The notes under the pieces are model-generated. The model searched no databases and was not told the origin of the DNA. It was given only the letters and a program-made list of their open reading frames with translations. From Glandiceps talaboti (taxonomy: Eukaryota > Hemichordata > Enteropneusta > Spengelidae): 62,500 nucleotides of DNA. Positions 26,501 through 38,000 of the stretch are shown piece by piece; position 1 is the stretch's first letter, and every line of letters starts with the position of its first letter. The position numbers and the translations under genes were made by a program. Where the stretch lies: assembly GCF_964340395.1 (NCBI RefSeq), contig NC_135568.1, forward strand, positions 18,453,748 to 18,516,247. The letters run 5' to 3'.

Positions 26501-26987
26501 CTTCCAGACCGTTAGCAGCAACATGAGAAAGGAATGTAAGTGCCACGGTATGTCTGGTAGCTGCCAAATAAACACCTGCTGGATGAGATTGCCAATTTAC
26601 AGAGCAGTTGGTGATATGTTGAAAGAGCGTTTTGATGGAGCTTCACGTGTTGTTGTCTCCAATGATGGACGGAGAAAAAAGAAGATAAAGAAGTTTGGTG
26701 TTGCTAATCCAGAGCACAAACCGCCGACTGTTAAGGACCTAGTTTACTTTGAAGAATCGCCAAATTTTTGTGAACCTAATAAAAGATTAGGTTCCCCAGG
26801 AACTAAAGGTAGACGATGCAATAATACATCACTTGGCATAAACGGATGCGACCTTTTGTGCTGTGGACGAGGTTACACAAGCCTTGACGAAGAAGTGACG
26901 GAGCGATGCAGTTGTACATTTCATTGGTGTTGTAAAGTCAAATGCGAGACATGTGTAACAACACGGACAGTTCATACTTGTCTTTAA
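8441..26987 (+). CDS. Wnt1: Wnt1 (wingless) secreted signalling ligand, full gene: join(8441..8532, 9375..9631, 14533..14798, 26508..26987)
   Basis: Four exons join in frame to 1095 nt, giving 364 residues plus stop, close to the ~370 usual for WNT1. The product is a secreted, lipid-modified morphogen that binds Frizzled and LRP5/6 and signals through beta-catenin. Visible features: a hydrophobic signal peptide at about residues 1-22; the Wnt1-type KKQRRL motif at 59-64; 23 cysteines outside the signal peptide in the WNT spacing; WEWGGC at 162-167; NNEAGR at 199-204; [10 protein letters not shown] at 215-224, with Ser221 as the expected palmitoleoylation site; an N-glycosylation sequon at Asn310/Asn311; and a C-terminal CTFHWCC block ending HTCL. 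The overall pattern, especially [13 protein letters not shown] and GRNLFGKI, matches Wnt1 rather than other subfamilies. Introns are 842, 4901 and 11709 bp. Its convergent neighbour is Wnt6. No poly(A) signal is certain; an AATAAA lies at 29248-29253. Confidence 0.97.
8533..9374 (+). other. Wnt1: Wnt1 intron 1
   Basis: An 842-bp phase-2 intron with GTAAGT donor and a pyrimidine-rich ...TTACACAG acceptor. No repeat or second gene was seen in it. Confidence 0.85.
9375..9631 (+). CDS. Wnt1: Wnt1 coding exon 2 (N-terminal WNT domain)
   Basis: Encodes residues 31-117, with codons split at both ends. It contains the [12 protein letters not shown] segment, the first two framework cysteines in the ECKWQF and RRWNCPT motifs, and the GRNLFGKIL motif before the donor. 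The acceptor is CACAG at 9370-9374. The donor GTAAGT starts at 9632 (phase 1), splitting the Gly codon that leads into GCRESAF, as in other Wnt1 genes. The open frame runs past both splice sites, so its ends do not mark the exon. Confidence 0.97.
10912..10950. repeat. (CACAC)n pentanucleotide microsatellite
   Basis: About eight copies of a CCACA unit within Wnt1 intron 2. Confidence 0.95.
12250..12305. repeat. Direct repeat, 28 bp, two copies
   Basis: Two adjacent identical copies beginning AAGTCGTCACACATCTACCG, in Wnt1 intron 2. Confidence 0.85.
14533..14798 (+). CDS. Wnt1: Wnt1 coding exon 3
   Basis: Encodes residues 117-205. It opens by completing the split Gly codon into [20 protein letters not shown], then carries [16 protein letters not shown], the [13 protein letters not shown] motif, GERGRDLR and [11 protein letters not shown]. 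Each is a hallmark of the alpha-helical N-terminal WNT domain. The acceptor is TTTTCCAG at 14525-14532. The donor GTAAGA starts at 14799 (phase 0). The insertion around residues 153-162 between CNCDY and WEWGGC is charged and glycine-rich, where Wnt1 family members vary. Confidence 0.97.
15064..15108. repeat. (TCAC)n microsatellite
   Basis: About eleven copies of the tetranucleotide TCAC with one early variant, in Wnt1 intron 3. Confidence 0.95.
16204..16281. repeat. Degenerate ~26-bp direct repeat, three copies
   Basis: Three adjacent diverged copies share ACACARAGYGAKGG followed by TTATATTT. In Wnt1 intron 3. Confidence 0.7.
19161..23620. repeat. Large minisatellite, 41-bp unit, about 109 copies, with higher-order structure
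   Basis: Tandem units of about 41 bp built from TAGTACTGGTTATTGGCTAT plus CCCTTTGTTTGTCTATAG. Variants include TTTGCTGTCCC, a run of T in CCCATTTTTTTTCTATAG, and a GTGTCACTGCTGATTC unit. It lies wholly inside Wnt1 intron 3 and is transcribed with it. Each + strand unit carries ATTGG (an inverted CCAAT) and a pyrimidine tract ending in TATAG. Open frames of 60-87 codons here are repeat artefacts. Confidence 0.96.
19229..20639. repeat. Higher-order tandem duplication, 689-bp period, in the 41-bp array
   Basis: Diagnostic variant units recur at a constant 689-bp spacing: the shortened TCTATAGTTTAGTACTGG at 19371 and 20060, the TTGCTGTCCCATTG unit at 19622 and 20311, and the poly-T unit at 19801 and 20490. 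About 17 monomers were therefore copied as one block. Related blocks recur less regularly up to 22.7 kb. Confidence 0.88.
23621..24184. repeat. Minisatellite, 25-bp unit, about 22 copies
   Basis: Units of TTTGCACAATACATTATKTC followed by ACACM, directly abutting the 41-bp array. No + strand stop codon occurs, so all three + frames are open (up to ~240 codons, rich in His, Thr, Ile and Phe). With a 25-bp period this is expected of any stop-free unit and is not evidence of a gene. Confidence 0.96.
24185..24959. other. Intronic unique sequence
   Basis: Unique AT-rich stretch of Wnt1 intron 3. The frame entering from the 25-bp array continues to 24526 and becomes hydrophobic, but I see no family similarity or splice support. 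Confidence 0.4.
24960..25228. repeat. Minisatellite, 45-bp unit, six copies
   Basis: Six near-identical units starting ACCAAACTAACCAYATGGCT and including GACCTCTGTACACTAGG, in Wnt1 intron 3. Confidence 0.95.
25685..25786. repeat. Near-perfect inverted repeat (48-bp arms, 6-nt loop)
   Basis: Left arm 25685-25732 and right arm 25739-25786 are reverse complements with a single mismatch that I can see. A third, diverged copy of the right arm follows directly at 25787-25840. In the Wnt1 pre-mRNA this would form a long hairpin about 720 bases before exon 4. It could be a small palindromic transposon relic, though I see no clear target duplication. Confidence 0.88.
26508..26987 (+). CDS. Wnt1: Wnt1 coding exon 4 (lipidation hairpin and C-terminal domain)
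   Basis: Encodes residues 206-364 and the TAA stop. It begins [19 protein letters not shown], which holds the acylated Ser221 needed for secretion and Frizzled binding, then [21 protein letters not shown], a basic linker (RRKKKIKK, residues 260-267), [19 protein letters not shown], and the C-terminal cysteine-rich domain with [24 protein letters not shown] and HTCL. The acceptor is CCTTCCAG at 26500-26507 (phase 0). This intron position equals that of the last intron in the neighbouring Wnt6. Confidence 0.98.
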   Translation, partial: TVSSNMRKECKCHGMSGSCQINTCWMRLPIYRAVGDMLKERFDGASRVVVSNDGRRKKKIKKFGVANPEHKPPTVKDLVYFEESPNFCEPNKRLGSPGTKGRRCNNTSLGINGCDLLCCGRGYTSLDEEVTERCSCTFHWCCKVKCETCVTTRTVHTCL

Positions 26988-27276
26988 CATAATGCAAACA
27001 AATAATAATAATAATATGGGTCGTGCTGATTCGAAGGATCTCATAAGCAAATTCTTCTGTTCTGATTTGTTTCGCGTCCTCAAGAAACGATGTCATGTGC
27101 ATGTCGCCAGGGTAGCTGCTTCGAGTTATCAATACGTGGGCGTTGTAGAAGGTAAATATGTGAAACCTTCGACTTTCCATTAAATAGCAACACCATGAGA
27201 GAGTAGAATACATAGGTAAGTTTAGCGTAAATACAATGAATTGTACAAAACGCCAGTCCAAGCCGTCAACTGCCGT

Positions 27277-27531
27277 ACTATACGAAAAGTCATTTTTGAC
27301 CATGTCTTTCCACCGGGGTAAATCGTTAGCAGAGGATGTGTAAATGTGGTGAGTATTAGACGAAGTGACACCTTTGACTTAATTTACCCCTGGTGATCTC
27401 TCCCCTGGGGGTTGTAGAGAGTCCAAAGTGTCACTTCGTCTCGTACTACCCCTTGACAGAGATGGTAGTCAGGTGGGTCACAGGTAGGGAAAGGTTGGGT
27501 AAAGGTGGGTAATTTTGACTTTTCGTATAGT
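27277..27531. mobile_element. Candidate MITE with nested inverted repeats
   Basis: Perfect 16-bp terminal inverted repeats, ACTATACGAAAAGTCA at 27277-27292 and its complement at 27516-27531, bound a 255-bp segment. Inside is a second imperfect inverted repeat around GACGAAGTGACAC (about 27350-27379 versus 27420-27447). No open frame is present, so it would be non-autonomous. I see no convincing target-site duplication. It starts 290 bp after the Wnt1 stop codon, so it is probably in the 3' UTR. Confidence 0.68.
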
Positions 27532-28017
27532 GGCGCGCACGCGTGCGTGCGCGCACCGTTGTTCTTCTACAGTTGCGAATTGAGTGTGATTTTCGATCTT
27601 TAAACGTCTGCCGTCATTGATAGATCGAAGGGTAGATTGTGTTTATTGACAGTTTTGTTAACGAAATTTAGCATTTTGGGAAACATTGACGGTGTCATGT
27701 CTTGGTAAGTCAAAATTAAGTAGTATACTGTCAGAGAGGAACTCACGGCTGCCAGCATGCTTTCGGACAGAAAAACAAACAAATGCTGAAAATCAAGAAA
27801 ATCGACCTTGTATTGAGGCAGAAATGCTGGATATAAGTGTGTATAAACAACAAGTATAAACGGGTGAGGCGATAACTGACATAAAGTTAATGAAGTAAAG
27901 ATTGTGTCTAACTTACTCAACATATTATTTTTAGTGCTTGATTGGGTTTTGGGACGTTTGTCCTCGTTTATTTCTCGTATTACAAACCAATCCTAGACAC
28001 TAAAATCTGATTCAGAA

Positions 28018-28104
28018 ACACAGAACTCTTACCAAGCACCTGGCACACGGTTCCCTGTAAACACAGAACTCTTACCAAGCACCTGACACACGGTTCCCTG
28101 TAAA
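28018..28104. repeat. Direct repeat, 43 bp, two copies
   Basis: Two adjacent copies beginning ACACAGAACTCTTACCAAGC differ at a single G/A in CCTGRCACACGG. Confidence 0.9.
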
Positions 28105-28130
28105 TACACCTTTTATTGTATGGTAATATG

Positions 28131-28243
28131 TACTGATGCATTAGCACACATCTTATGAGATGCTAAGGGATGCCAGTTTATTGGTACACATCTTATAAGA
28201 TTGCAATAGGTACCAGTGTATTGGTACATGTCTTCTGAGATGG
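28131..28243. repeat. Degenerate ~41-bp repeat, three copies
   Basis: Three diverged copies share TTGGTACAYRTCTTMTRAGAT-like cores. Confidence 0.65.
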
Positions 28244-29510
28244 TAATTAAGAGATGACAGCTTAATTAAATACTTCTACATTGTACAGGGTGGTTGCCAA
28301 GGGAACAACATGAAACAAGAAAGATATATAAAGATCTCGCTGTGTTGCTTCTTCTATGGATGGTTTAATGTTTCTCATTAGGCTTTCAATGGAGTATTGA
28401 GACCTTGACTACAATTTTAAATTAACATAAACAGTCATATTTTGTCATAAAATGTGATCCTCCTATTTGGGAGAACAGCAGAAATACTTTTGAATATTTA
28501 TTAGTAAAATCATAGTGACATGGAAACATGCATCCTTCTTTGCCAAATGATTTAGTAATCACTTTTGATTTTTTAAACGATAACATATAGTGTATTCTTA
28601 CATTGTATATACATTGATTTTTATTATATATAAAGAACCAAGTTGGAAGTGGACTGATCTACAACTTGGAATTTGTTCTGAATCACAACTCCCAGATGAC
28701 CAGACAATATGAATAACAATGTCATCTCGATTCTTACCAAACCTTACATGAATTTTGTAGCTTTTAAACTTTTAAACTCTTCACAATCATCTATTAATAG
28801 AATATTTTACAAATATTATTTGAGTCTGTCGACAATACAGTTTTAGATGTGTTGATTACAGAAAACCGTAGTTTTGTTGTTATGAAATGGCAGTAAGGTG
28901 CTCACCCCTGTTTAAGTACATTTGATATTATGTGGTTCATCATATTTCTATAAAATATTCAAAGAAATTTCCAACAAACGTTGATATTGTATTATATTAT
29001 ACCAGGTTATTGATGGTGCAAATCAAGAGATCTGATTGGTCAAGATTAACTTTACACTGTAGTAAATAACTGTTGAGTGAATGTTGAAAAGTGGGTTTAT
29101 TGATGCGGCCAGTCACATCGTCTTGTATTGATTCAATTTCAGTAAAAATTCAGATTCCGATGCCAATATTTATCTCCACGCCAAAATGAAGTATGTTTCC
29201 CCATTCTTTTAAAGTTTCAATGCAGATGTTATTATACTGGTATGAGCAATAAACCAATACCCAGAAATGGTATATCCTTTGATTTTGACAAGTATATATG
29301 CCATATACACACTTGCTGACATACATATGTATATGTCATCAACTGCTCAAAATCTCAGTCGCAGAGGGTCAAAATTATATAGAGTTAAATGTCGGTCATT
29401 TTGATAGTACATTTAGGAATTTCACATACTCAATAAGTAAATGTCATTGTTGAGCTGTCTTATTTTCCAACATTTTGTAGTTGCAGTCATTCGACAGGCA
29501 TGCTATTCAA

Positions 29511-29607
29511 CATGTAATTGTTAAAGGCACATACATGTAATTGCTAAAGGCAAATACATGTAATTGCTAAAGGCACATACATGTAATTGCTAAAGGCACA
29601 TACATGT
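29511..29607. repeat. Minisatellite, 23-bp unit, about four copies
   Basis: Units of CATGTAATTGCTAAAGGCAC plus ATA, nearly identical. Confidence 0.9.
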
Positions 29608-29811
29608 TCTAACTGTACTCATTTGTGCGATATCTGATATTAGGTTTTGTCAATTTTATAAAGAAAATTTGCAAATTGGATTTAATCTCCCATCACTTGG
29701 AAAAGTTTACCAACATTGTAAAAGTCTTTTCTTAATCTGTAAAAGTGTCATTTTTCATAATCACTGAGCATAAAGTTTCAGTAGCTCTATACATAGTCAT
29801 GACATAACGTC

Positions 29812-29814
<3 letters not shown>

Positions 29815-29871
<57 letters not shown>
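29815..29871. repeat. (GT)n microsatellite
   Basis: About 28 copies of GT with one A interruption near the right end. Confidence 0.97.
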
Positions 29872-29872
<1 letters not shown>

Positions 29873-31364
29873 CTAGGAGTTAAAGCCAGATTGTATTGGT
29901 ACATGGTAGAGATCTTGTATCTAAATAAGGTCTTTAACTGGGTAAAGTTATTAGATCATTGATAAAAGTTAAAAGAGTTAAACTCCAAATTGGTGACCAG
30001 ATTGATGTGTAAATTGTGGGGATATCTGTAGGGATAACTAGAAGGTTTTATTAATGCCAAATAATGTCATATTTGGTATATTCAAATTATAGGTCAACTA
30101 AGCTGATTTTTGTCAAGAGACGTAAGTCAATTGGTGGATTGAAACTAGTCATAAATTGTTTGAGATAAAGTTATCTAATCTAAGTGATATGCAAATTGGC
30201 TAAAAGTATGTGATTGTGGTTAAAATATTTACACCCACAAACTGCTTCTTAGTTTAAAGTAATAGTTTGTTTGGAAATTCCTTTTGGTGTCCAGTAAAAT
30301 GTGGCCAATTGCAAGATGATCAGCGATCCTATACATTGTTTAGGTTCTAAAGACTTAAACTTAAGAATTGCATAACAGAATATTTGGTGGTAATGTTCTA
30401 TGGATATCTGAAAGTGTAGATCATGGCGTGTGCACATGCTGATATGGGAATAGAAAGAGAGAATATAGCAAACGTAACAATATATATAGCAAAGGCTTAG
30501 CTGTTGTTAGCTTTGTTTATGAGTGATAGAGGGGAGGTGCAAACATGTTTGAGCATGGGTAAACTAAGTTTTCTGATATCTCAAGTAACACAGTAATTGC
30601 AATTGCTACTGAAACAAAACATCCCTTCCAACTTGAATTCCAGTATGTCTGTTGTGCTGTAATGCCATTAGAACTATTTTTGATGTGAATAGAACATTAA
30701 TGAATAGAAGATATACTGTATCAATTATAAACAATATACATATATGTTTTACTCCCTCCATTTCGTCTTTTCACTTAGTATTGCTTATAATTTCCAGGAG
30801 GTATGTAGTTTCCTTTTAAACCACAAGAGATCTAATTAGACTTGTAATTGTGCTATGACATACTCTTCCTCTAACACATTTGTACCGTCTCCAAGGTGAT
30901 TAGCGCATAAAAGGAGCTCTGTCAGTTTAATGGTCAACAAAATTAAATATTTTCATAAACATTCTTCATATGGTCCATTCAAATGTGTTGTCATAAAATC
31001 ATTGCTACCCATAATACAACAAGAGACGAAATACTCGTCAAATACCCAATTGATAAATCAATTACGAGGACCACATCCTTACGCAAGGCCAATTTATTGT
31101 CAGTTTGAAGTATATATTTTGCACATATCAATAATTTCTGATGGCTAAAATAGACACAACCTTTTTCTTTCGTTTGGCTTCTGATTAATTAATATGATCC
31201 ACATTCAACACTTGTTGTCATAGCAATTCAAACATTGATGAAGAGATCATACAAATGAGTGAAAAGCCTATTATGTGTAAATTATGGAACTGGTAAATGC
31301 CAATTAGATCAGTGCTTTGTAACGCTTGTTATTCAGTCACAGTGTATGCATGCCTTTACCAAAA

Positions 31365-31831
<467 letters not shown>

Positions 31832-32147
31832 CTTCTCACAACATTGGGGTATGTTACGTGTGTTCTCACAACATTGGGGTATGTTACGTGTGTTCTCTCA
31901 ACATTGGGTATGTTACGTGTGTTCTCTCAACATTGGGGTATGTTACGTGTGTTCTCTCAACATTGGGTATGTTACGTGTGTTCTCTCAACATTGGGGTAT
32001 GTTACGTGTGTTCTCTCAACATTGGGGTATGTTACTTGCATTCTCTCAACATTGGGGTATGTTACGTGTGTTCTCTCAACATTGGGGTATGTTACGTGTG
32101 TTCTCTCAACATTGGGGTATGCTACGTGTGTTCTCTCAACATTGGGG
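31832..32147. repeat. Minisatellite, 29/30-bp unit, about 10-11 copies
   Basis: Units of CTCAACATTGGGGTATGTTA plus CGTGTGTTCT. Some lack one G and are 29 bp, so the frame shifts between units. All three + frames stay open (125-150 codons), again as a consequence of a stop-free unit. Confidence 0.95.
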
Positions 32148-32283
32148 GGTGGGAAGAAAATATCTCGGTCAATTTTTTTCGCAGTCTTCCCCTCTCCTTC
32201 ACCCTCTCAAATATGTCATGCTCCCCCAGATATGAACCCAAAAACATTCCGTAGCCTCCTCAATTTTGTGTAATTATACAGTA

Positions 32284-32296
32284 ACCCCCCCCCCCC

Positions 32297-32330
<34 letters not shown>
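32284..32330. repeat. Poly-C followed by (CA)n
   Basis: A run of about 16 C followed by about 15 copies of CA. Confidence 0.95.
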
Positions 32331-32450
32331 ATTATAGAGATGCGCTGTAATTGTATGAGGGACTACATTAAAATGACAGTGTCATTCGACTTCAGTGTCC
32401 ATGAAGATTTATTTACAAATAGATGTGGGCTTTGCTAAAAAAAAAAAAAA

Positions 32451-32529
32451 TTGTACTGTAACCTGTATTTTGAATTACTTGTCCAACAGGGTCTGACATT
32501 GTACTGTAAACTGTATTTTGAATTACTTG
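32451..32529. repeat. Direct repeat, 31-bp copies at 48-bp spacing
   Basis: Two copies of TTGTACTGTAAMCTGTATTT and following bases at 32451 and 32499, preceded by a poly-A run. Confidence 0.85.
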
Positions 32530-32575
32530 CACAACAGAGTTTTCTCTTTCAGTCTTGATTTTGGACAGAAATAGT

Positions 32576-32786
32576 ACCCCCTATGATAGCTAGAGGGAGT
32601 GTGCTCTCTTTGAATTCACCCACGGTGAGCACTTTACCCCCATGATAGCTAGAGGGGAGGGTATTGGAGGGAGTGTGCTCTCTTTGAAATCACCCACGGT
32701 GAGCACTTTACCCCCATGATAGCTAGAGGGGAGGGTATTGGAGGGAGTCTGCTATCTTTGAAATCACCCACGGTGAGCACTTTTTT
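32576..32786. repeat. Minisatellite, 74-bp unit, about 2.8 copies
   Basis: Copies share CATGATAGCTAGAGGGGAGG and CACCCACGGTGAGCACTTT. The first copy lacks an internal GGGAGGGTATTGGA segment. Confidence 0.9.
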
Positions 32787-32852
32787 TAAAGATAAGGACA
32801 TGTAGAAGGCCATTTAAACGATTGCTCCTGAGGTTTGAATGTACAAAATGTC

Positions 32853-32854
<2 letters not shown>

Positions 32855-32919
<65 letters not shown>

Positions 32920-32920
32920 C

Positions 32921-32955
<35 letters not shown>

Positions 32956-32967
32956 TGGGGGGCGGGC

Positions 32968-33016
<49 letters not shown>

Positions 33017-33026
33017 AACAGACAGC
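32855..33026. repeat. Compound microsatellite (GT)n-(GA)n-(CAGA)n
   Basis: Three adjoining simple repeats: GT to about 32905, GA to about 32956, a GGGGGGCGGG junction, then CAGA with a few CAAA units. Confidence 0.96.
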
Positions 33027-33299
33027 CACATCATCACTGAACATTGACTTTAGAACTTATTTCGACGAGGCCGCAAGAAATGTTCAAATGTACTCGGTAA
33101 ACGACCGCTCTTGAGGTTTAATTTAGTTCAAATCATGAGAAAAATATTTCGTGGCGTCCATTTCAGACCATCAGAATTTTAATGACCCCATTCCGAACCC
33201 CAATTCTTTTCATGGTTCCAGGTTTCTCCCAAGGCTCACCCTCTGTAAATTCTGACCGCAGCTTAAAAGACTTTTCCCAATGAGACGACTATATATATT

Positions 33300-33978
33300 A
33301 AGGGAACCTTCAGTAATTATTGGGGGATGGCCGTGGGGGGGGATTACTTTTTTCAAATCGGTTCTCAGGGGAGGGCCATATTTTAGAAAATTGGATTAGG
33401 GGAGGTCACATTTTAGTTTGACTAACTGTATTGTCTAACTTAGCATTATTTTGTGATTTTGGGCATCTATGCATAGTTGTATGCATAGATGCAATATAGC
33501 CGGTCACAAAAATTAATATTATTTTGATTGCGCTCAAAACATGCTCAAAACTACAGCATCATTGTAACCATGGTAATGCACAGCCCAATGTTGCCTTAAG
33601 GCTTAGGGTTAAGTTCATTTCAGACCATTTCATCAAATCGCTGATGACAGCCATGTGGCATATAGTGAACAGTGTCTGCACATAAATATACTGTAGTGGT
33701 AGTAGCGATTGGGGAAATAACTAATGCCTTGAACACTTTCAATGAGGTGGCAGTGGTGGGATTAATTCTTTTAAACCATTCTGGGATTGGTGCCCTTTTC
33801 CATTTAAACCATGGTTTTTGAAATATTTTAACGGGGGGGGGGGGGGTATGTTTTAAAGAAGGGCAATTGAGGGAGTCACTTTAGTACGACGGAATAGGTG
33901 GAGGGTCACACTTTACGAAACAGTCCGGGCCTGCTTTCCCCCGTGCCCCCCCCCCATGTAATTACTGAATGCTCCCTT
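33300..33978. mobile_element. Candidate non-autonomous DNA transposon with ~21-bp terminal inverted repeats
   Basis: AAGGGAACCTTCAGTAATTA at the left end matches the complement of the right end (TAATTACTGAATGCTCCCTT, 33959-33978) at all but two positions. G-rich and C-rich tracts follow each end symmetrically. The 679-bp interior has no open frame, so any mobility would depend on a transposase elsewhere. No clear target-site duplication is visible, although both flanks are TA-rich. The superfamily is not assigned. Confidence 0.6.
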
Positions 33979-34057
33979 CATTATATCATAGTTTGAATGA
34001 AGGACATTATCAGTGAAGTATATACTTCTGTTTGATGTAAGTCGAAATGACGATAGA

Positions 34058-34616
<559 letters not shown>

Positions 34617-35062
34617 TGAAGAAATCGTTAATCATGCAAATAATTCATTTGATGTAAAAACTACATCATCAAGTTATATCAGACACGGTACCTTGTGATT
34701 ACCAATAAATCTACCAATTATGTTAGACTTAACGCTTGCATTGTTAACAGAAACGCCTAATTACAAAAAAAAAGGTTGAATTGTGGATCTTTTAAACTAA
34801 AAGCTACATTAACAAGCTTTATAGGACACCGACCCTTTGTTGTTGTCGACGCATTTTCCAAATTATCAAATTATATGAAATATTTGAAGATTGTATTCTA
34901 GGGATATTGACTTATTACTGAATGCATTATGCAAATGACTCATCGATACTATAGCTACATATATAAGCTTTATGCGGAACGGGCACTTTGTTATCATCGA
35001 TGTATGTACCAAATGATATGGAATTTGAAAGTTACATTCTTAGGATATGGCTACTTTTTTTT
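34617..35062. other. Non-coding spacer
   Basis: Short AT-rich unique stretch between two arrays; nothing recognisable. Confidence 0.4.
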
Positions 35063-38000
35063 AACTAAGTCAGCCATTGGTATACCAAGTGTAGATACTA
35101 GTAGATTACTAAGTCAGCCATTAGTATACCAAGTGTAGATACTAGTAGACTACTAAGTCAGCCATCGGTATACCAAGTGTAGATACTAGTAGATTACTAA
35201 GTCAGCCATTAGTATACCAAGTGTAGATACTAGTAGACTACTAAGTCAGCCATCGGTATACCAAGTGTAGATACTAGTAGATTACTAAGTCAGCCATTAG
35301 TATACCAAGTGTAGATATTAGTAGACTACTAAGTCAGCCATCGGTATACCAAGTGTAGATACTAGTAGATTACTAAGTCAGCCATTAGTATACCAAGTGT
35401 AGATACTAGTAGATTACTAAGTCAGCCATTAGTATACCAAGTGTAGATACTAGTAGACTACTAAGTCAGCCATCGGTATACCAAGTGTAGATACTAGTAG
35501 ATTACTAAGTCAGCCATTAGTATACCAAGTGTAGATATTAGTAGACTACTAAGTCAGCCATCGGTATACCAAGTGTAGATACTAGTAGACTACTAAGTCA
35601 GCCATTAGTATACCAAGTGTAGATATTAGTAGACTACTAAGTCAGCCATCAGTATACCAAGTGTAGATACTAGTAGATTACTAAGTCAGCCATCGGTATA
35701 CCAAGTGTAGATACTAGTAGACTACTAAGTCAGCCATCGGTATACCAAGTGTAGATACTAGTAGACTACTAAGTCAGCCGTCGGTATACCAAGTGTAGAT
35801 ACTAGTAGACTACTAAGTCAGCCATCAGTATACCAAGTGTAGATACTAGTAGACTACTAAGTCAGCCATCGGTATACCAAGTGTAGATACTAGTAGACTA
35901 CTAAGTCAGCCATCGGTATACCAAGTGTAGATACTAGTAAACTACTAAGTCAGCCATCAGTATACCAAGTGTAGATACTAGTAGACTACTAAGTCAGCCA
36001 TCGGTATACCAAGTGTAGATACTAGTAGACTACTAAGTCAGCCATCGGTGTACCAAGTGTAGATACTAGTAGACTACTAAGTCAGCCATCGGTATACCAA
36101 GTGTAGATACTAGTAGACTACTAAGTCAGCGATCGGTGTACCAAGTGTAGATGCTAGTAGACTACTAAGTCAGCCATCAGTATACCAAGTGTAGATACTA
36201 GTAGACTACTAACTCAGCCATCGGTATACCAAGTGTAGATACTAACAAACTACTAAGTCAACCATCGGTATACCAAGTGTAGATGCTAGTAGACTACTAA
36301 GTCAGCCATCAGTATACCAAGTGTAGATGCTAGTAGACTACTAAGTCAGCCATCAGTATACCAAGTGTAGATGCTAGTAGACTACTAAGTCAGCCATCGG
36401 TATACCAAGTGTAGATACCAGTAGACTACTAAGCCAGCCATCGGTATACCAAGTGTAGATACTAGTAAACTACTAAGTCGGTTATCAGTATACCAAGTGT
36501 AGATACTAGTAGACTACTAAGTCAGCCATCCGTATACCAAGTGTAGATACTAGTAGACTACTAAGTCAGCCATCAGTATACCAATTGTAGATACTAGTAG
36601 ACTACTAAGTCAGCCATCGGTATACCAAGTGTAGATACTAGTAGACTACTAAGTCAGCCATCGGTATACCAAGTGTAGACAATAGTAGACTACTAAGTCA
36701 GTTATCAGTATACCAAGTGTAGATACTAGTAGACTACTAAGTCAGCCATCAGTATACCAAGTGTAGATGCTAGTAGACTACTAAGTCAGCCATCGGTATA
36801 CCAATTGTAGATACTAGTAGACTACTAAGTCAGCCATCAGTGTACCAAGTGTATATACAGTTTTACTAATAGACTACTAAGTCAACCATCGGTATACCAA
36901 GTGTAGACAATAGTAGACTACTAAGTCAGCCATCAGTATACCAAGTGTAGACAATAGTAGACTACTAAGTCAGCCATCAGTATACCAAGTGTATATACTA
37001 GTAAACTACTAAATCAGCCATCAGTATGCCAAGTGTAGATACTAGTAAACTACTAAGTCAGCCATCAGTATACCTAGTGTAGATACAGTTTTACTAATAG
37101 ACTACTAAGTCACCCATCAGTATACCAAGTGTATATACTAGTAGACTACTAAGTCAGCCATCAGGATACCAATTGCAAGTGTATATACTAGTAGACTACT
37201 AAGTCAGCCATCAGTATACCAAGTGTATATACCAGTAGACAACTAAGTCAGCCATCAGTGTACCAAGTGTAGATACTTGTAGACTGCTAAGTCAGCCATC
37301 AGTGTACCAAGTGTAGATACTTGTAGACTGCTAAGTCAGCCATCAGTGTACCAAGTGTAGATACAGTTTTACTAATACACTACTAAGTCAGCCATCGGTA
37401 TACCAAGTGTAGACGCTAGTAGACTACTACGTCAGACATCAGTGTACCAAGTGTAGATATATTTTTACTAAATAGACTACTAAGTCACCCATCAGTATAC
37501 CAAGTGTATATACTAGTAGACTACTAAGTCAGCCATCAGGATACCAATTGCAAGTGTATATACTAGTAGACTACTAAGTCAGTCATCAGTGTACCAAGTG
37601 TAGAAGCTAGTAGACTACTACGTCAGACATCAGTGTACCAAGTGTAGATATAGTTTTACTAAATAAACTACTAAGTCAGCCATCAGTATACCAAGTGTAT
37701 ATACTAGTAGACTACTAAGTCAGCCATCAGTGTACCAAGTGTAGATATAGTTTTACTAATAGACTACTAAGTCAGCCATCGGTATACCAAGTGTAGAAGC
37801 TAGTAGACTACTAAGTCAGCCATAAGTATACCAAGTTTAGATGCTAGTGGACTACTAAGTCAGCTGTCAATATACCACGTTTAGACGCTAGTAGACTACT
37901 AATTCAGCCATCAGTATACCACATTTAGACACTAGTAGACTACTAAGTCAGCTGTTAATATACCACGTTTAGACGATAGTAGAGTACTAAGTCAGCTGTC

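Larger units (their letters stand above)
14799..26507 (+). other. Wnt1: Wnt1 intron 3 (repeat-rich)
   Basis: An 11.7-kb phase-0 intron with a weak-looking GTAAGA donor and a strong pyrimidine tract before CCAG at 26504-26507. About half is tandem repeat: 41-bp, 25-bp and 45-bp arrays, listed separately. The unique parts (14799-19160, 24185-24959 and 25229-26507) show no second gene. One perfect-looking hairpin is at 25685-25786. Confidence 0.85.

Noticed and set aside
29248-29253. AATAAA as the Wnt1 poly(A) signal
   Set aside because: A lone hexamer 2.3 kb after the stop in AT-rich DNA is weak evidence, so it is noted in the gene entry but not called as a feature.
32786-33114. Frames of Cys-Val, Arg-Glu and Thr-Asp-Arg-Gln repeats on both strands
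   Set aside because: Translations of the compound GT/GA/CAGA microsatellite.
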